From positions 2,852,001 to 2,916,000 of the forward strand of contig NZ_CP134145.1 of the NCBI RefSeq assembly GCF_031583595.1: a stretch of DNA of 64,000 nt, in the 5' to 3' direction. Positions 1 through 7,643 of the stretch are shown in pieces. The notes under the pieces are model-generated. The model was not told where the DNA came from and made no database searches. It saw nothing but the letters and a program-made list of their open reading frames with translations. Both the position numbers and the translations under genes were made by a program. Each line of letters opens with the position of its first letter. The stretch's first letter is position 1. The DNA comes from Thalassotalea psychrophila. Its GTDB lineage: Bacteria; Pseudomonadota; Gammaproteobacteria; Enterobacterales; Alteromonadaceae.

Positions 1-2
1 TA

Positions 3-791
3 GAAGATGGACAGCTAGGCCACCCCAAATTTTCCGATAACTGGCAATGTCAAAGCATCAATTACTCACACCACAATGAAAAACATTGGTTATTTTCAGC
101 GCTAGATATTTCGCAACAATTGCACAAAAACCAAACTACAACACAACAAAACCTTATTAGAGTACTAGGTCATGAGTTACGTAACTCACTAACGCCGATG
201 ACATCAATGACTGACACGTTGCTAAGCAGTGATGACTTCGATGAGCAACGCATCCGTTTAGTACTTACAAGAATACATCAACGCAGCGAACGATTACTCT
301 CCTTTGTGGGGCAATACAGCAAACTGGCCCAATTGCCGCCACCGAAATTAAAATGGTTTAATTTATCTGATGTCCTCGCAGAAGCCAGCGCGATGATAGA
401 CGAGAGTATTTGCGAAATAGACTTTAAAGGCAATGAGCAATGCTTTGGTGATGTTGAACAAATAGCCCAGGTAATGATTAATTTATTAAAAAACTCGCAA
501 GAAGCGTGCGAACAAGCTATTACTAAAGTTAACTTCAAAGCATATTATAACCAGCAAGAACAAGTACTTGAATTAACAGACAATGGACCAGGATTTGCTA
601 ATTTAAGTAATGTATTAACGCCATTTTATACCACCAAAAAACATGGCTCAGGCATTGGTTTATCGTTATGTGCCGAAATTATTCGTAACCATGGTGGCAA
701 ATTAAGTGTCGATAACCAAGACAACGGAGGCGCAAAAATCACAATGTGCTGGCCACTAATTGAGTCTAATACAGACATTCGACACGCATAA
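3..791 (+). CDS. Sensor histidine kinase, C-terminal part (5' end outside window)
   Basis: The frame is open from the left edge, so this is the kinase core of a longer protein. Visible motifs are a dimerisation H-box (GHELRNSLTPM, phospho-accepting His), an N-box (INLLKNSQEA), a G1 box (DNGPGF) and an F/G2 segment (FYTTKKHGSGIGL). This order is the HisKA plus HATPase_c architecture. The protein should autophosphorylate on His and pass phosphate to a response regulator. The asparagine after HELR resembles NtrB-like and PAS-linked kinases rather than the usual HELRTPL type. No cognate regulator gene follows on this strand, so a partner would lie upstream of the window. A TTG at 120 is an in-frame codon, not the real start. 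Confidence 0.93.
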   Translation, partial: EDGQLGHPKFSDNWQCQSINYSHHNEKHWLFSALDISQQLHKNQTTTQQNLIRVLGHELRNSLTPMTSMTDTLLSSDDFDEQRIRLVLTRIHQRSERLLSFVGQYSKLAQLPPPKLKWFNLSDVLAEASAMIDESICEIDFKGNEQCFGDVEQIAQVMINLLKNSQEACEQAITKVNFKAYYNQQEQVLELTDNGPGFANLSNVLTPFYTTKKHGSGIGLSLCAEIIRNHGGKLSVDNQDNGGAKITMCWPLIESNTDIRHA

Positions 792-898
792 CGGATTACG
801 AATAACGGATTACGAATTGCGAATTGCGAATTTCGAATTTCGAATTCATGAATTGTGAATGGCATTCCCTGAATAACGAATAACGAATAACGAATACC
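792..898. repeat. Heptamer-type tandem repeat (CGAATTN / CGAATAA)
   Basis: Just after the kinase stop codon the sequence becomes a run of about fourteen 7-bp units built on CGAATTG, CGAATTT, CGGATTA and CGAATAA. It is broken by one fragment of the CCCTGAAT palindrome family. No reading frame of interest crosses it. The period of seven rules out a coding repeat kept in frame. It looks like a slippage-prone heptamer microsatellite. Confidence 0.7.
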
Positions 899-899
899 A

Positions 900-954
900 T
901 TCCCTGAATTTATTTCAGGGTCCACTTTACCATTCCCTGAATTTATTTCAGGGT
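900..954. repeat. Two copies of a REP-like palindrome (CCCTGAATTTATTTCAGGG)
   Basis: Two near-identical palindromes lie at 901-920 and 934-953. Each has the arms CCCTGAA and TTCAGGG and is followed by GTC. Further copies in this window lie at 4768-4787, 8046-8065, 15887-15906 and 33645-33664, always between genes. The family is short, palindromic, intergenic and multi-copy, as expected of REP elements moved by TnpA-REP (RAYT) enzymes. No such enzyme is encoded here. Confidence 0.8.
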
Positions 955-985
955 CTATAGGGCTAAAAACAAGGACAAAAACACA

Positions 986-1300
986 ATGTCTAATAATAAC
1001 GATACAGATGATTTTAAAAAGTACATTTGGATAGATAAAACCAAAGGCGTTATTGATATTTCAGTAGAAATTGTAGAGTGGTTGGGGCCGCATGAGCCTA
1101 AGTTAGAATATAGCGTTGTAAAAAAATTGCCATTAAACACCAGCGATGAACAACTTGAACAAGAGCTTATAAACCTGATCAACGACAACCGATACTTTGC
1201 CCGTTGCGCAGAGTGCAACAAAGCAGAGTTACGTGGCCATATGCACGATCAATACATATGTCATACTTGTGCTGAAACTAATCATGGTGTTGTTCATTAA
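986..1300 (+). CDS. Small protein with C-terminal zinc-ribbon-like cysteines, unknown function
   Basis: I do not recognise the family. The 104-residue protein has no signal peptide or membrane segment. Its first two thirds are acidic and hydrophilic. The last 35 residues contain CAEC and CHTC separated by about 16 residues with two histidines between, a pattern suited to binding one zinc ion. AAGGAC lies upstream of the ATG at a workable distance. The gene stands alone between repeats and a convergent lipoprotein operon. A nucleic-acid or protein-binding role would be a guess. Confidence 0.65.
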   Translation: MSNNNDTDDFKKYIWIDKTKGVIDISVEIVEWLGPHEPKLEYSVVKKLPLNTSDEQLEQELINLINDNRYFARCAECNKAELRGHMHDQYICHTCAETNHGVVH

Positions 1301-1343
1301 TCAATTCCAACACAAGCACTATGCACTAATTACGGAGCCATAC

Positions 1344-1781
1344 TTAATCGACTTCATGACTGGTTAAGAAAGTAGATTTATTTAACGCCGCATAAAAGTC
1401 TTGATAAGGTGTGGGATCTTCAATCGATTGTAGATTGTAATGAGCATTAGCTCGCACTAATAACTGGTGCTCGCCCCGCTCTCTGATAGTAATAGTCATT
1501 CGAATTGAATAACGATTAAGTTTAGTTGCCGACACCACGCCAAATTCAACATCTGCTTTGTCGATAATAAACTCCAAATCTTGCAATGTTGCAATAACCG
1601 AGCGCAGTAATAGTACCTTGTCAGTAGTATCATAAGCTCTAGTTTGATAACTGCGCACTTCAACCTGAGTAGAGTTCATCGCAAACGCGTCTTTAGGTGT
1701 TCTACTTCCGCTACAGCTGGTTACTAAAAACAAAATAGAAATTAATAAAGCTGCTTTATTTATGTTTGTTAAAATATTCAT
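1344..1781 (-). CDS. Lipoprotein, paralogue of the upstream gene
   Basis: The N-terminus has a hydrophobic stretch ending in LVTSC, a lipobox, so the mature protein should be anchored by a lipidated Cys at about residue 23. Its body resembles that of the neighbouring 178-residue lipoprotein: a P-DAF motif after the lipobox, the segment YQTRAYDTTDKVLLLRSV, then LQDLEF, a G-V-SATK motif and DP-YQDFY near the end. The two look like tandem duplicates. The start codon overlaps the upstream stop by 4 nt, so translation is probably coupled. It is the last gene of a three-lipoprotein operon on the minus strand. Function unknown. Confidence 0.8.
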   Translation of the reverse strand: MNILTNINKAALLISILFLVTSCSGSRTPKDAFAMNSTQVEVRSYQTRAYDTTDKVLLLRSVIATLQDLEFIIDKADVEFGVVSATKLNRYSIRMTITIRERGEHQLLVRANAHYNLQSIEDPTPYQDFYAALNKSTFLTSHEVD

Positions 1782-2314
1782 ATGTTGTTTGCCTCCAAAA
1801 ATACCGCTTTAGACAGTTTTGTAAAAAATGCATCATAAAGCTCAGGATCTTTTACTGACTGCACACGAGATAATTTGCCTCGATCATTCCAAATTAGCCT
1901 CTGAATGGTTATTCTGGCTAGTGATGACTTATCGTCAGATAAATCGCTGTTTATCACCAAGCAAACTCTAATTTTTTGCTTATCATCAACAGGTGATGTC
2001 GCGCCGGTAAATATTGCCAATAAAATGGCCCCTGCAATCTGGCCACTATCTTTAGCATCTATTACCTTTGATGCCGACAATACCCCTAACACCGAATTTG
2101 ATTCATCCAACGAATATCCCAAATCTTGTAATACACTGGCACTGGCAACTAATAAATCGGTACGTTGCACTGTGGTAAATTGTCGGGTTTGCATTTGCTT
2201 ATCTTCTAATGATGTAAGCGATAACTTGAAGGCATCTGTAGGTGGGGTGCTATTACTTGTACAACCACTTATTGTAACCACCATTATCATTATTAATACG
2301 TTTTTAGTTAACAT
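1778..2314 (-). CDS. Lipoprotein, tandem paralogue of the 145-residue lipoprotein
   Basis: The signal peptide ends in the lipobox TISGC, so this is a predicted lipoprotein. It shares with the following gene the motifs PTDAF, QTRQFTTVQRTDLLVAS, LQDLGY, VLGVLSASK and DPELYDAFF. It carries an extra hydrophobic patch (GAILLAIFTGATSPV) in the middle that the shorter paralogue lacks. It is the middle gene of a minus-strand operon, 16 nt after the BamE-like gene and overlapping the next gene by 4 nt. No catalytic motif is visible. Function unknown. Confidence 0.8.
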   Translation of the reverse strand: MLTKNVLIMIMVVTISGCTSNSTPPTDAFKLSLTSLEDKQMQTRQFTTVQRTDLLVASASVLQDLGYSLDESNSVLGVLSASKVIDAKDSGQIAGAILLAIFTGATSPVDDKQKIRVCLVINSDLSDDKSSLARITIQRLIWNDRGKLSRVQSVKDPELYDAFFTKLSKAVFLEANNI

Positions 2315-2330
2315 GATATTTCCTTAACGC

Positions 2331-2780
2331 CTAAAAGCGTGACGTGTGGTAAGCAAAATCTCTAATAAGACCTTCGTCATCAAATTTAAGTATTATTGTT
2401 AAGGTTTTTTGTGACTTAGAAGAAGCTCCCGCTTGTTTATTGTAACTACCGCCCACGCCGCCAAGTACGTCACTACCAAATCCTAGAATAAGTGATGAAA
2501 CGCCGCCGCTACTACTCGAATGAACAAACTCTGTAGAAATTTTGTCGTAAATCCATACTTCATTTCTGTTTTCATCGGTAGATACAATATTGGGAGAGCC
2601 TAAAATTGCCGCAACTTCGCCACCTGACATACCTATATTGATTTCTTTCTGCACAACACCAACGGTAAGCTTGTCAGCAGAGTCATCAGCAATTTCTTGA
2701 CGGTGTTCTTGCGCGGTCATACAGCCAGAAAGTGCGATAAGCAGCAATGCTGGTAAAGTTAATTTGGAAAAAGTGTTCAT
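2331..2780 (-). CDS. BamE/SmpA-like outer-membrane lipoprotein
   Basis: The protein begins with a signal peptide and the lipobox ALSGC. The segment IGMSGGEVAAILGSPNIV followed by a charged stretch and EVWIYDK is the hallmark of the SmpA/OmlA (BamE) fold. The middle is rich in Gly and Ser. I chose the ATG at 2780. The other ATG, 12 nt upstream, lies inside the strong ribosome binding site GGAGG that serves 2780. It heads an operon with two paralogous lipoproteins. BamE itself is a small part of the outer-membrane protein assembly machine, but many relatives have no known role, so this is a fold assignment only. Confidence 0.78.
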   Translation of the reverse strand: MNTFSKLTLPALLLIALSGCMTAQEHRQEIADDSADKLTVGVVQKEINIGMSGGEVAAILGSPNIVSTDENRNEVWIYDKISTEFVHSSSSGGVSSLILGFGSDVLGGVGGSYNKQAGASSKSQKTLTIILKFDDEGLIRDFAYHTSRF

Positions 2781-2938
2781 TACAACCTCCATACATTTAT
2801 CTAATTAACATCATTAATGTATGGTGCAGGTAGTATGCCAATCCACGCTTACCTGTAAGTTATTGTTTTGTTGATTAAAATAATAAGATAAGAATTTCAC
2901 CTGCAGATTTTAAAGTACATAAATCCTTTAAGTACATA

Positions 2939-2958
2939 CAAAAATGCCCGTTAGGGCA
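2939..2958 (-). terminator. Rho-independent terminator of the 166-residue protein gene
   Basis: Read on the minus strand, a 5-bp stem TGCCC/GGGCA with a TAAC loop is followed by five Ts. It lies about 80 nt beyond the stop codon of the membrane protein gene at 3036. Confidence 0.55.
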
Positions 2959-3035
2959 GAGGAAGTAATTCACAATGAGATACTGAAACAAGTTCAGCAA
3001 GTAATCAGACTGGCTCAGCAAGTGGTGGTGATAAT

Positions 3036-3536
3036 TTAATTATCACCATAAATACCCAGAGATACTTTGCGCTCAGCTTTGGTTAACTCATCTATATATG
3101 CCTGAAACTCAGGTAAAAATATCGCACGCCTCTCTTTCCAATATAAACGCCAACCTGGTTGATCTTTTATCACCACTACAGCTTCTGCAATTGAGTCTTT
3201 CATCTTGGCGTCAAGAGTTCCCTCACTAGCTAAATAGAAGTTATTTTGAAATATAAGAAGAATGGCATGTAAGTTCATAACAGCTTGAAAGCGCTGCTCT
3301 TTGGTTAACGCTTCTGGCTGCATAACAAAGTTGCGAAATAACGTACTGTTTTCAGCACTACCGCCCAAAGCAATATACCATTGTGCCGTTGCTGTACTGG
3401 CAGAAATAGCAGAGTCAGCGCGCGTTGCTTTGGTATTTTCTTGCAGTTGTACGCCAACAAAAATAAGTGACAATACAATAGCCACAGCACTTATAATTTC
3501 AGCAATACTAGAATAATCAGATAACTTTTCATTCAT
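3036..3536 (-). CDS. Single-pass membrane protein of unknown function
   Basis: The 166-residue protein starts with one hydrophobic helix (about residues 10-30, AEIISAVAIVLSLIFVGVQL) followed by QENTKA and a helical, charged C-terminal domain. Short proteins beginning with an AEI-x(2)-A helix and Q-x-NT are common and uncharacterised in marine bacteria; I recognise the type but no function. It is monocistronic, and a minus-strand terminator lies downstream. The N-terminal helix has no signal-peptidase site and probably stays as an anchor. Confidence 0.75.
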   Translation of the reverse strand: MNEKLSDYSSIAEIISAVAIVLSLIFVGVQLQENTKATRADSAISASTATAQWYIALGGSAENSTLFRNFVMQPEALTKEQRFQAVMNLHAILLIFQNNFYLASEGTLDAKMKDSIAEAVVVIKDQPGWRLYWKERRAIFLPEFQAYIDELTKAERKVSLGIYGDN

Positions 3537-3576
3537 TGGTAAAACGCCGTTAGGAGCAATAACGTTTCAGTATAGA

Positions 3577-4314
3577 CTAAGAGCAATAGTTACTTTTGAG
3601 AGAGGCGATCGAGTTTAGTTTTTTGGAACCAACAACAAGCGGATATTTGTTCATAACCCGCATAAAACGAGCAATATACTGGCATTGGTTTTTAGGGGGT
3701 AACCATTCATCTAACCCTTTAGCGCCTTTGCTTCGGTTTAAACCTGCTTCAACACTAAGTAAATTGGCAGGATCGTTAGCAAATGTCACACGTTGTTCAT
3801 AACTCCAAGTACTTGCACCATGATCCCAAGCCCATTTAAGCGGTACAACATGGTCTATATCGATAGATGAGGCTTTATAGATAGTTTCGCCTGTGAACGG
3901 CGATATCCACTTACCAGAGCGCACAGAGCACTCCCGTGAATCTTTAAAGTGAACCGGGGCAACAGATTGCGCCACAAGCACTTCCATACGTGAGTTTTGA
4001 CAATCTCTGTCAACATCACTCCAACCACTACCAAACTGACTGCGATTATAATGTTGAAGATGTAACTCTGGAGAATTTACTGCATCACCTTTAGCAATGC
4101 TTTTATCAACAAAGCCTTTAGGTAAGCGCCCGCCTGAATTTATGCAAGACTCTAACGAATCAAAAGCAGTGAAATCCTTGGTGCGGTTATAATAAGAACT
4201 TTCTTGTGAGTGACAAATACCCGATTTAGATTTTTTAACCAAACCTGAAGCAGCATGCACATCAAAAAAAATACTTACTGCAATTAAGCAGACAACAAAG
4301 TAGTTTTTCAGCAT
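3577..4314 (-). CDS. Secreted HNH/DUF1524-type nuclease
   Basis: A signal peptide (MLKNYFVVCLIAVSIFFDVHA) is followed by a domain containing DIDHVVPLKWAW and, further on, NLLSVEAGLNRSKGAKG. These are the DHVVPL and N-x(7)-N-x-SKG elements of the DUF1524/GmrSD-type HNH fold (beta-beta-alpha metal). The protein should be an exported, metal-dependent DNase or RNase. Six or more cysteines suggest disulfides in the periplasm or outside the cell. I chose the start at 4314 because the signal peptide begins there. An ATG at 4362 would add 16 polar residues. No immunity or secretion gene is adjacent. A role in nutrient scavenging or competition is inference. Confidence 0.82.
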   Translation of the reverse strand: MLKNYFVVCLIAVSIFFDVHAASGLVKKSKSGICHSQESSYYNRTKDFTAFDSLESCINSGGRLPKGFVDKSIAKGDAVNSPELHLQHYNRSQFGSGWSDVDRDCQNSRMEVLVAQSVAPVHFKDSRECSVRSGKWISPFTGETIYKASSIDIDHVVPLKWAWDHGASTWSYEQRVTFANDPANLLSVEAGLNRSKGAKGLDEWLPPKNQCQYIARFMRVMNKYPLVVGSKKLNSIASLKSNYCS

Positions 4315-4383
4315 ATCGGTAAAACAATTTCTCTTTAAAGTAATGCATTCATTTCTATGCATTAACTACAACTTCAAACCAGC

Positions 4384-4602
4384 CTAGCCATTCCTGCGCC
4401 AGCCGTCACTCCTGCGAACGACTCCAAGGATGGAAGAGGTAGAGCGAAGCACTAGTGCTTGGATGCTTGTAGTTAGAATAACGCAGGAGCAGTGATCGAG
4501 GATGCCCGAGCCGAGGCTGGAATCCACACGTAAGCCGTCATTCCTGCGAAGGCAGGAATCCACACGTAAACCGTCATTCCTGCGAAGGCAGGAATCCATT
4601 CT
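4384..4602. repeat. Cluster of inverted repeats and tandem hairpin units
   Basis: Two tandem units near 4528-4598 each read CCGTCATTCCTGCGAAGG and continue into CAGGAATCC, a hairpin with stem ATTCCTGC/GCAGGAAT. Upstream, CTCCTGCG (4409-4416) pairs with CGCAGGAG (4482-4489) around a 65-nt insert that holds a perfect 14-bp palindrome, AAGCACTAGTGCTT (4447-4460). I read this as several copies of the GGAT-stem-ATGACG hairpin family in reverse orientation, one split by an insertion. Open frames here are by-products of the repeats. Confidence 0.7.
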
Positions 4603-4767
4603 TTTTGGGTACTTATAGATATATTAAACGAATTTAACTAACGAAGTTGAATTAGTTTGTTAACCAATACTTCTCAGGATGAATAACAAAGAGATGCTAA
4701 AACAAGTTCAGCAGTTAATTGGATTGATTAAATAAGTGTTGGATAGAGTCACCATTCTTACTTTACC

Positions 4768-4787
4768 TCCCTGAATTTATTTCAGAG
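4768..4787. repeat. REP-like palindrome CCCTGAATTTATTTCAGAG
   Basis: Another copy of the dispersed palindrome, with one change in the right arm. It lies between the nuclease gene and the AhpD-like gene. A weaker palindrome around AAAACAAGTTCAG precedes it near 4695. Confidence 0.7.
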
Positions 4788-4875
4788 TCCATCGGCTACA
4801 TCGAGATAGTTAAACTAAAGGGCCTATTGATTTTTGATCAACAAACCCAAGTATTTAAACGTTAAGAGAATAGTT

Positions 4876-5502
4876 TTAAGCGACTGATTTACCTCCTTTC
4901 GGGGTAAATAAATCGGCAGTATTAAAGTTTTCATCTATCTCTATATCTGCCACTTTACTCACTAAATTAGTAAAGGTTTTTAAGGATATCCCCATCGTTA
5001 AATCAATAAATTGTGAACGACTATAACCTTGTTCAAAAAAATCGCTAAGCAATGCTGACGGAACATCGCCACGTGTGGCAACCATGCTTTGGCATAACAA
5101 ATACAGCGCTGATAGTTTTTTATTCTCAATGCCCGTACCAGATAAAATGCCCACTACAACGCTATGATTAATACCTTGCAGCTTGGCAAAGTAACTATGT
5201 CCGGCAAGACAGTAATTGCATTCATTTACCTTTGACGTAGTCAGCTGAATAATTTCACGCTCAGTTGGCGTAAAACTTGAATTTTCAAACGCTTTAGATA
5301 GAGTAAAAAACACATAAAGCATACTTGTTGAATGGGCAATATACGAAAATAAATTAGGCACAAAACCAAGGTGCCCACGCACAAGGTTAAATTCATGTTT
5401 AACGTCATCGCTAAGCTGTTCAAAGCGTACGGCATTAATGATACTTGTATCGGTTTTGTTCGTGCTGTTACTTACACTTGTGTTTGTGTTGATGATGTTC
5501 AT
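4876..5502 (-). CDS. AhpD-like / carboxymuconolactone decarboxylase-family peroxidase-related protein
   Basis: The 208-residue protein carries ECNYCLAGH, the C-x2-C-x3-H motif of AhpD, and a Glu 12 residues before the first Cys. This matches the spacing of the Glu, Cys, Cys and His that form the AhpD proton-relay and thiol active site. It is therefore likely a cytoplasmic thiol peroxidase or disulfide reductase, substrate unknown. I chose the ATG at 5502, which has GGAG 6 nt upstream; an in-frame ATG at 5604 lacks such a site. It is transcribed divergently from the HxlR regulator gene at 5705, with paired operators between, so it is probably the regulator's target. Confidence 0.85.
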   Translation of the reverse strand: MNIINTNTSVSNSTNKTDTSIINAVRFEQLSDDVKHEFNLVRGHLGFVPNLFSYIAHSTSMLYVFFTLSKAFENSSFTPTEREIIQLTTSKVNECNYCLAGHSYFAKLQGINHSVVVGILSGTGIENKKLSALYLLCQSMVATRGDVPSALLSDFFEQGYSRSQFIDLTMGISLKTFTNLVSKVADIEIDENFNTADLFTPKGGKSVA

Positions 5503-5622
5503 AGTATTCTCCAGATGAGTTAGTTTAATCATTAACTTAGCAACCATGCTGAAACCAAAAGCTTTATCACTAAGCGTTATTTCACTATAAAACTTAAGTA
5601 CCAATAATAAGACTGAACAATG

Positions 5623-5661
5623 TGTAGTAAGCCACTACAGATGTTGTAGTAAACAACTATA
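5623..5661. promoter_or_regulatory. Tandem operator candidates for the HxlR regulator
   Basis: Two sites with the same design lie 22 bp apart, centre to centre: TGTAGT-AAGCC-ACTACA (5623-5639, perfect 6-bp arms) and TGTAGT-AAACA-ACTATA (5645-5661, five of six bases paired). The shared TGTAGT arm, the shared 5-nt spacer and a separation of two helical turns fit cooperative binding of two winged-helix dimers. They lie between the divergent AhpD-like and hxlR-type genes, 44 bp before the regulator's start codon. Confidence 0.72.
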
Positions 5662-5704
5662 CTTTTAGGCAAACACACAGCAAAGAAGAGTAATTGAAGG
5701 TTTT

Positions 5705-6388
5705 ATGGAATATGGACAATTTTGCCCCATAGCTAAAGCAACCGAAATTATTGGTGAAAAATGGACAATTTTAATCATTAGAGAGCTGTTAATGGGTGGA
5801 AATCGTTTTAGTGAATTACAGCGTGGTTTAAGTTTAATATCGCCAACCTTACTCACCAAACGACTTAATAGCTTAGAGCTACAAGGGCTATTGATTAAAA
5901 AGCGAGTTAGTGGCCAAAAGGGTTATCAATACTTCCCGACCAATGCTTGTAAGCAACTTTTACCAATTATTAAGTCATTAGGCGATTGGGGCATGTGCTG
6001 GGCTAGAAATAACCTCAGCGAAAAAGACTACGACGTAGAATTACTCATGGTGTACCTAAAACGCTCTATTGTATTAGATAAACTGTGTGGTGATGAAACC
6101 GTGCTCAAATTTCACTTTCAAGATATTGAACAGACCCCAAACTGGTGGCTTGTTGCGCAACAGGACAACGTTGATTTATGTGTTAAAGACCCAGGCAAAG
6201 AAGTTGATGTATACTTTACCACTAAAGTAAAAACCATGGCTGATATTTGGATGGGTGACACCACCTACAAAAAAGCGATCAAAACAAAGCAATTAACCCT
6301 AATTGGCCATAAAGCATTAACTCAAAACGTAAGCCAGTGGATGAGCAATAGCATGTTTACTGATATACCACCCGCTAAAGAAATTTAG
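5705..6388 (+). CDS. HxlR-family transcriptional regulator with C-terminal sensor-like domain
   Basis: Residues 1-100 form the HxlR winged helix: CPIAKATEIIGEKWTILIIRELLMG, then RFSELQRGL, LTKRL-LE-GLI-K and a Y-P-T wing. Cys7 is in the position of the redox-active N-terminal Cys of HxlR regulators such as YodB. Residues about 110-220 add an SCP2-like domain, which many HxlR proteins lack. The start has GAAGG upstream. It is divergent from an AhpD-like thiol enzyme, and two inverted repeats separate the genes. I infer that it senses an electrophile or oxidant through Cys7 and controls the neighbour and itself. Confidence 0.87.
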   Translation: MEYGQFCPIAKATEIIGEKWTILIIRELLMGGNRFSELQRGLSLISPTLLTKRLNSLELQGLLIKKRVSGQKGYQYFPTNACKQLLPIIKSLGDWGMCWARNNLSEKDYDVELLMVYLKRSIVLDKLCGDETVLKFHFQDIEQTPNWWLVAQQDNVDLCVKDPGKEVDVYFTTKVKTMADIWMGDTTYKKAIKTKQLTLIGHKALTQNVSQWMSNSMFTDIPPAKEI

Positions 6389-6446
6389 AAAAAAATCCTG
6401 TAAATTTAACTTTATATTTTAATCATCAATTAGCGAGACTAATACA

Positions 6447-7274
6447 ATGTCATACGATAAGTCAGTATCTGATCATTACATGCACGGTAACTTACTTAAC
6501 GCCATTAAAGCAGCTCTTCCGGCATTGGGTAAAACCACAAAAACAATAACCGTTGAAGATTTGGCACCGGTAGATGAGTTTCATATTGGCGGCCGCATAG
6601 CAACCGATCACTTGCTTGAACAACTGCACTTTAATACACAACAGCATATCCTTGATGTGGGTTGTGGCCTGGGCGGCGCTGCAAGGTATGTCGCAAACCA
6701 ATATAAAACTAAAGTAAGCGGAATTGATTTAACTGCCGAATACATTGAAACCGGCGAAGAGCTATGTAATTGGTTAAACCTTTCAAGCGTTAACTTGATA
6801 CAAGGCAGTGCCCTAGATTTACCTTTTACCGAGAATACCTTTGATGGCGCCTACATGTTGCATGTGGGCATGAACATAGAAGACAAAGCATTATTGTTTA
6901 ATCAAATTTATAAGGTATTAAAACCAGGTACAAGCTTTGGTGTTTACGACATTATGCGCCAAAAAGATGGCGAGCTAACCTACCCGGTGCCATGGGCAAC
7001 AACAAACAGCACCAGTAAATTGGCAACACCAGAGCAATACCAAAAAGCCTTAACCAATGCCGGCTTTACTATTAAAACCATAAACAACCGACATGAATTT
7101 GCCATACAATTTTTTCAACAATTAAAAGCAAAAATAGAAGCAGATGGCGGCCCACCACCATTAGGCCTGCATACCTTGATGCAACAAAGCGCAGCAGGTA
7201 AAGTAAAAAACATGATTGAAAATATTGGTAATAATTTAATAGCCCCGGTAGAAATTATTGCTGAAAAACCTTAA
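6447..7274 (+). CDS. SAM-dependent class I methyltransferase
   Basis: Motif I is ILDVGCGLGGAARYVA, followed by an acidic end of beta-2 (SGIDLTAEYI), GSALDLPF before motif III, and a methyltransf_11-like core. The N-terminal segment and HVGMNIEDK plus the GVYDIMRQ region resemble small-molecule N- or C-methyltransferases of the UbiE and sarcosine/dimethylglycine type. The substrate cannot be read from sequence. It follows the HxlR regulator by 58 nt on the same strand, so co-transcription is possible. Confidence 0.85.
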   Translation: MSYDKSVSDHYMHGNLLNAIKAALPALGKTTKTITVEDLAPVDEFHIGGRIATDHLLEQLHFNTQQHILDVGCGLGGAARYVANQYKTKVSGIDLTAEYIETGEELCNWLNLSSVNLIQGSALDLPFTENTFDGAYMLHVGMNIEDKALLFNQIYKVLKPGTSFGVYDIMRQKDGELTYPVPWATTNSTSKLATPEQYQKALTNAGFTIKTINNRHEFAIQFFQQLKAKIEADGGPPPLGLHTLMQQSAAGKVKNMIENIGNNLIAPVEIIAEKP

Positions 7275-7325
7275 ACATTAACCACAGCAAAACAAGCTCA
7301 GCTTGTAATGTAGGCATAGCTTACG

Positions 7326-7643
7326 TTAATAAAGCTCTGCAATATATGAAAGTGTTTCAGGGTGGGCCTTAATAAGTTTAAGTAAGGTTATGGCTTGCTC
7401 ATTGGGTTTGCATCTGCCTTGCTCCCAATTTTCTAAAGTACGAGTAGACGTACGTAAATATCTAGAGAATACTCCACGAGACATATTGAATTGTTCGCGT
7501 ATATTTAAAATTTCTACTGGAGAGAGGTCAATTGCAGCAGACTCTTTAATCGAGTGAGTCTTTAATGTTACCTTGCCCTTGTCATAATTATGAGCTTCGG
7601 TTACTGCTTCATTAAGCTCAGAAAACAAATTACGTTTGCTCAT
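7326..7643 (-). CDS. higA: HigA-2-type antitoxin, XRE family
   Basis: The 105-residue protein has a polar N-terminal tail of about 45 residues and then a helix-turn-helix domain (LSPVEILNIREQFNMSRGVF, TRTLENWEQGR-KPN, ALTLLKLI-HPETL equivalents). It closely resembles HigA2 of Vibrio cholerae, whose disordered tail wraps the toxin and whose HTH represses the operon. It overlaps the toxin gene by 14 nt, in the toxin-first order typical of higBA. It should bind the palindrome at 7970-7988. Confidence 0.88.
   Translation of the reverse strand: MSKRNLFSELNEAVTEAHNYDKGKVTLKTHSIKESAAIDLSPVEILNIREQFNMSRGVFSRYLRTSTRTLENWEQGRCKPNEQAITLLKLIKAHPETLSYIAELY

Noticed and set aside
4401..4490. Integron attC site
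   Set aside because: It forms a folded structure, but the conserved RYYYAAC and GTTRRRY ends are not present and no integrase is encoded.
4384..4599. 71-residue minus-strand open frame rich in DSCLRRNDG repeats
   Set aside because: It is a translation of the tandem hairpin repeats, has no ribosome binding site and repeats the same short peptide.
4528..4600. CRISPR array
   Set aside because: The repeated units are adjacent hairpins without unique spacers, and no cas genes are present.
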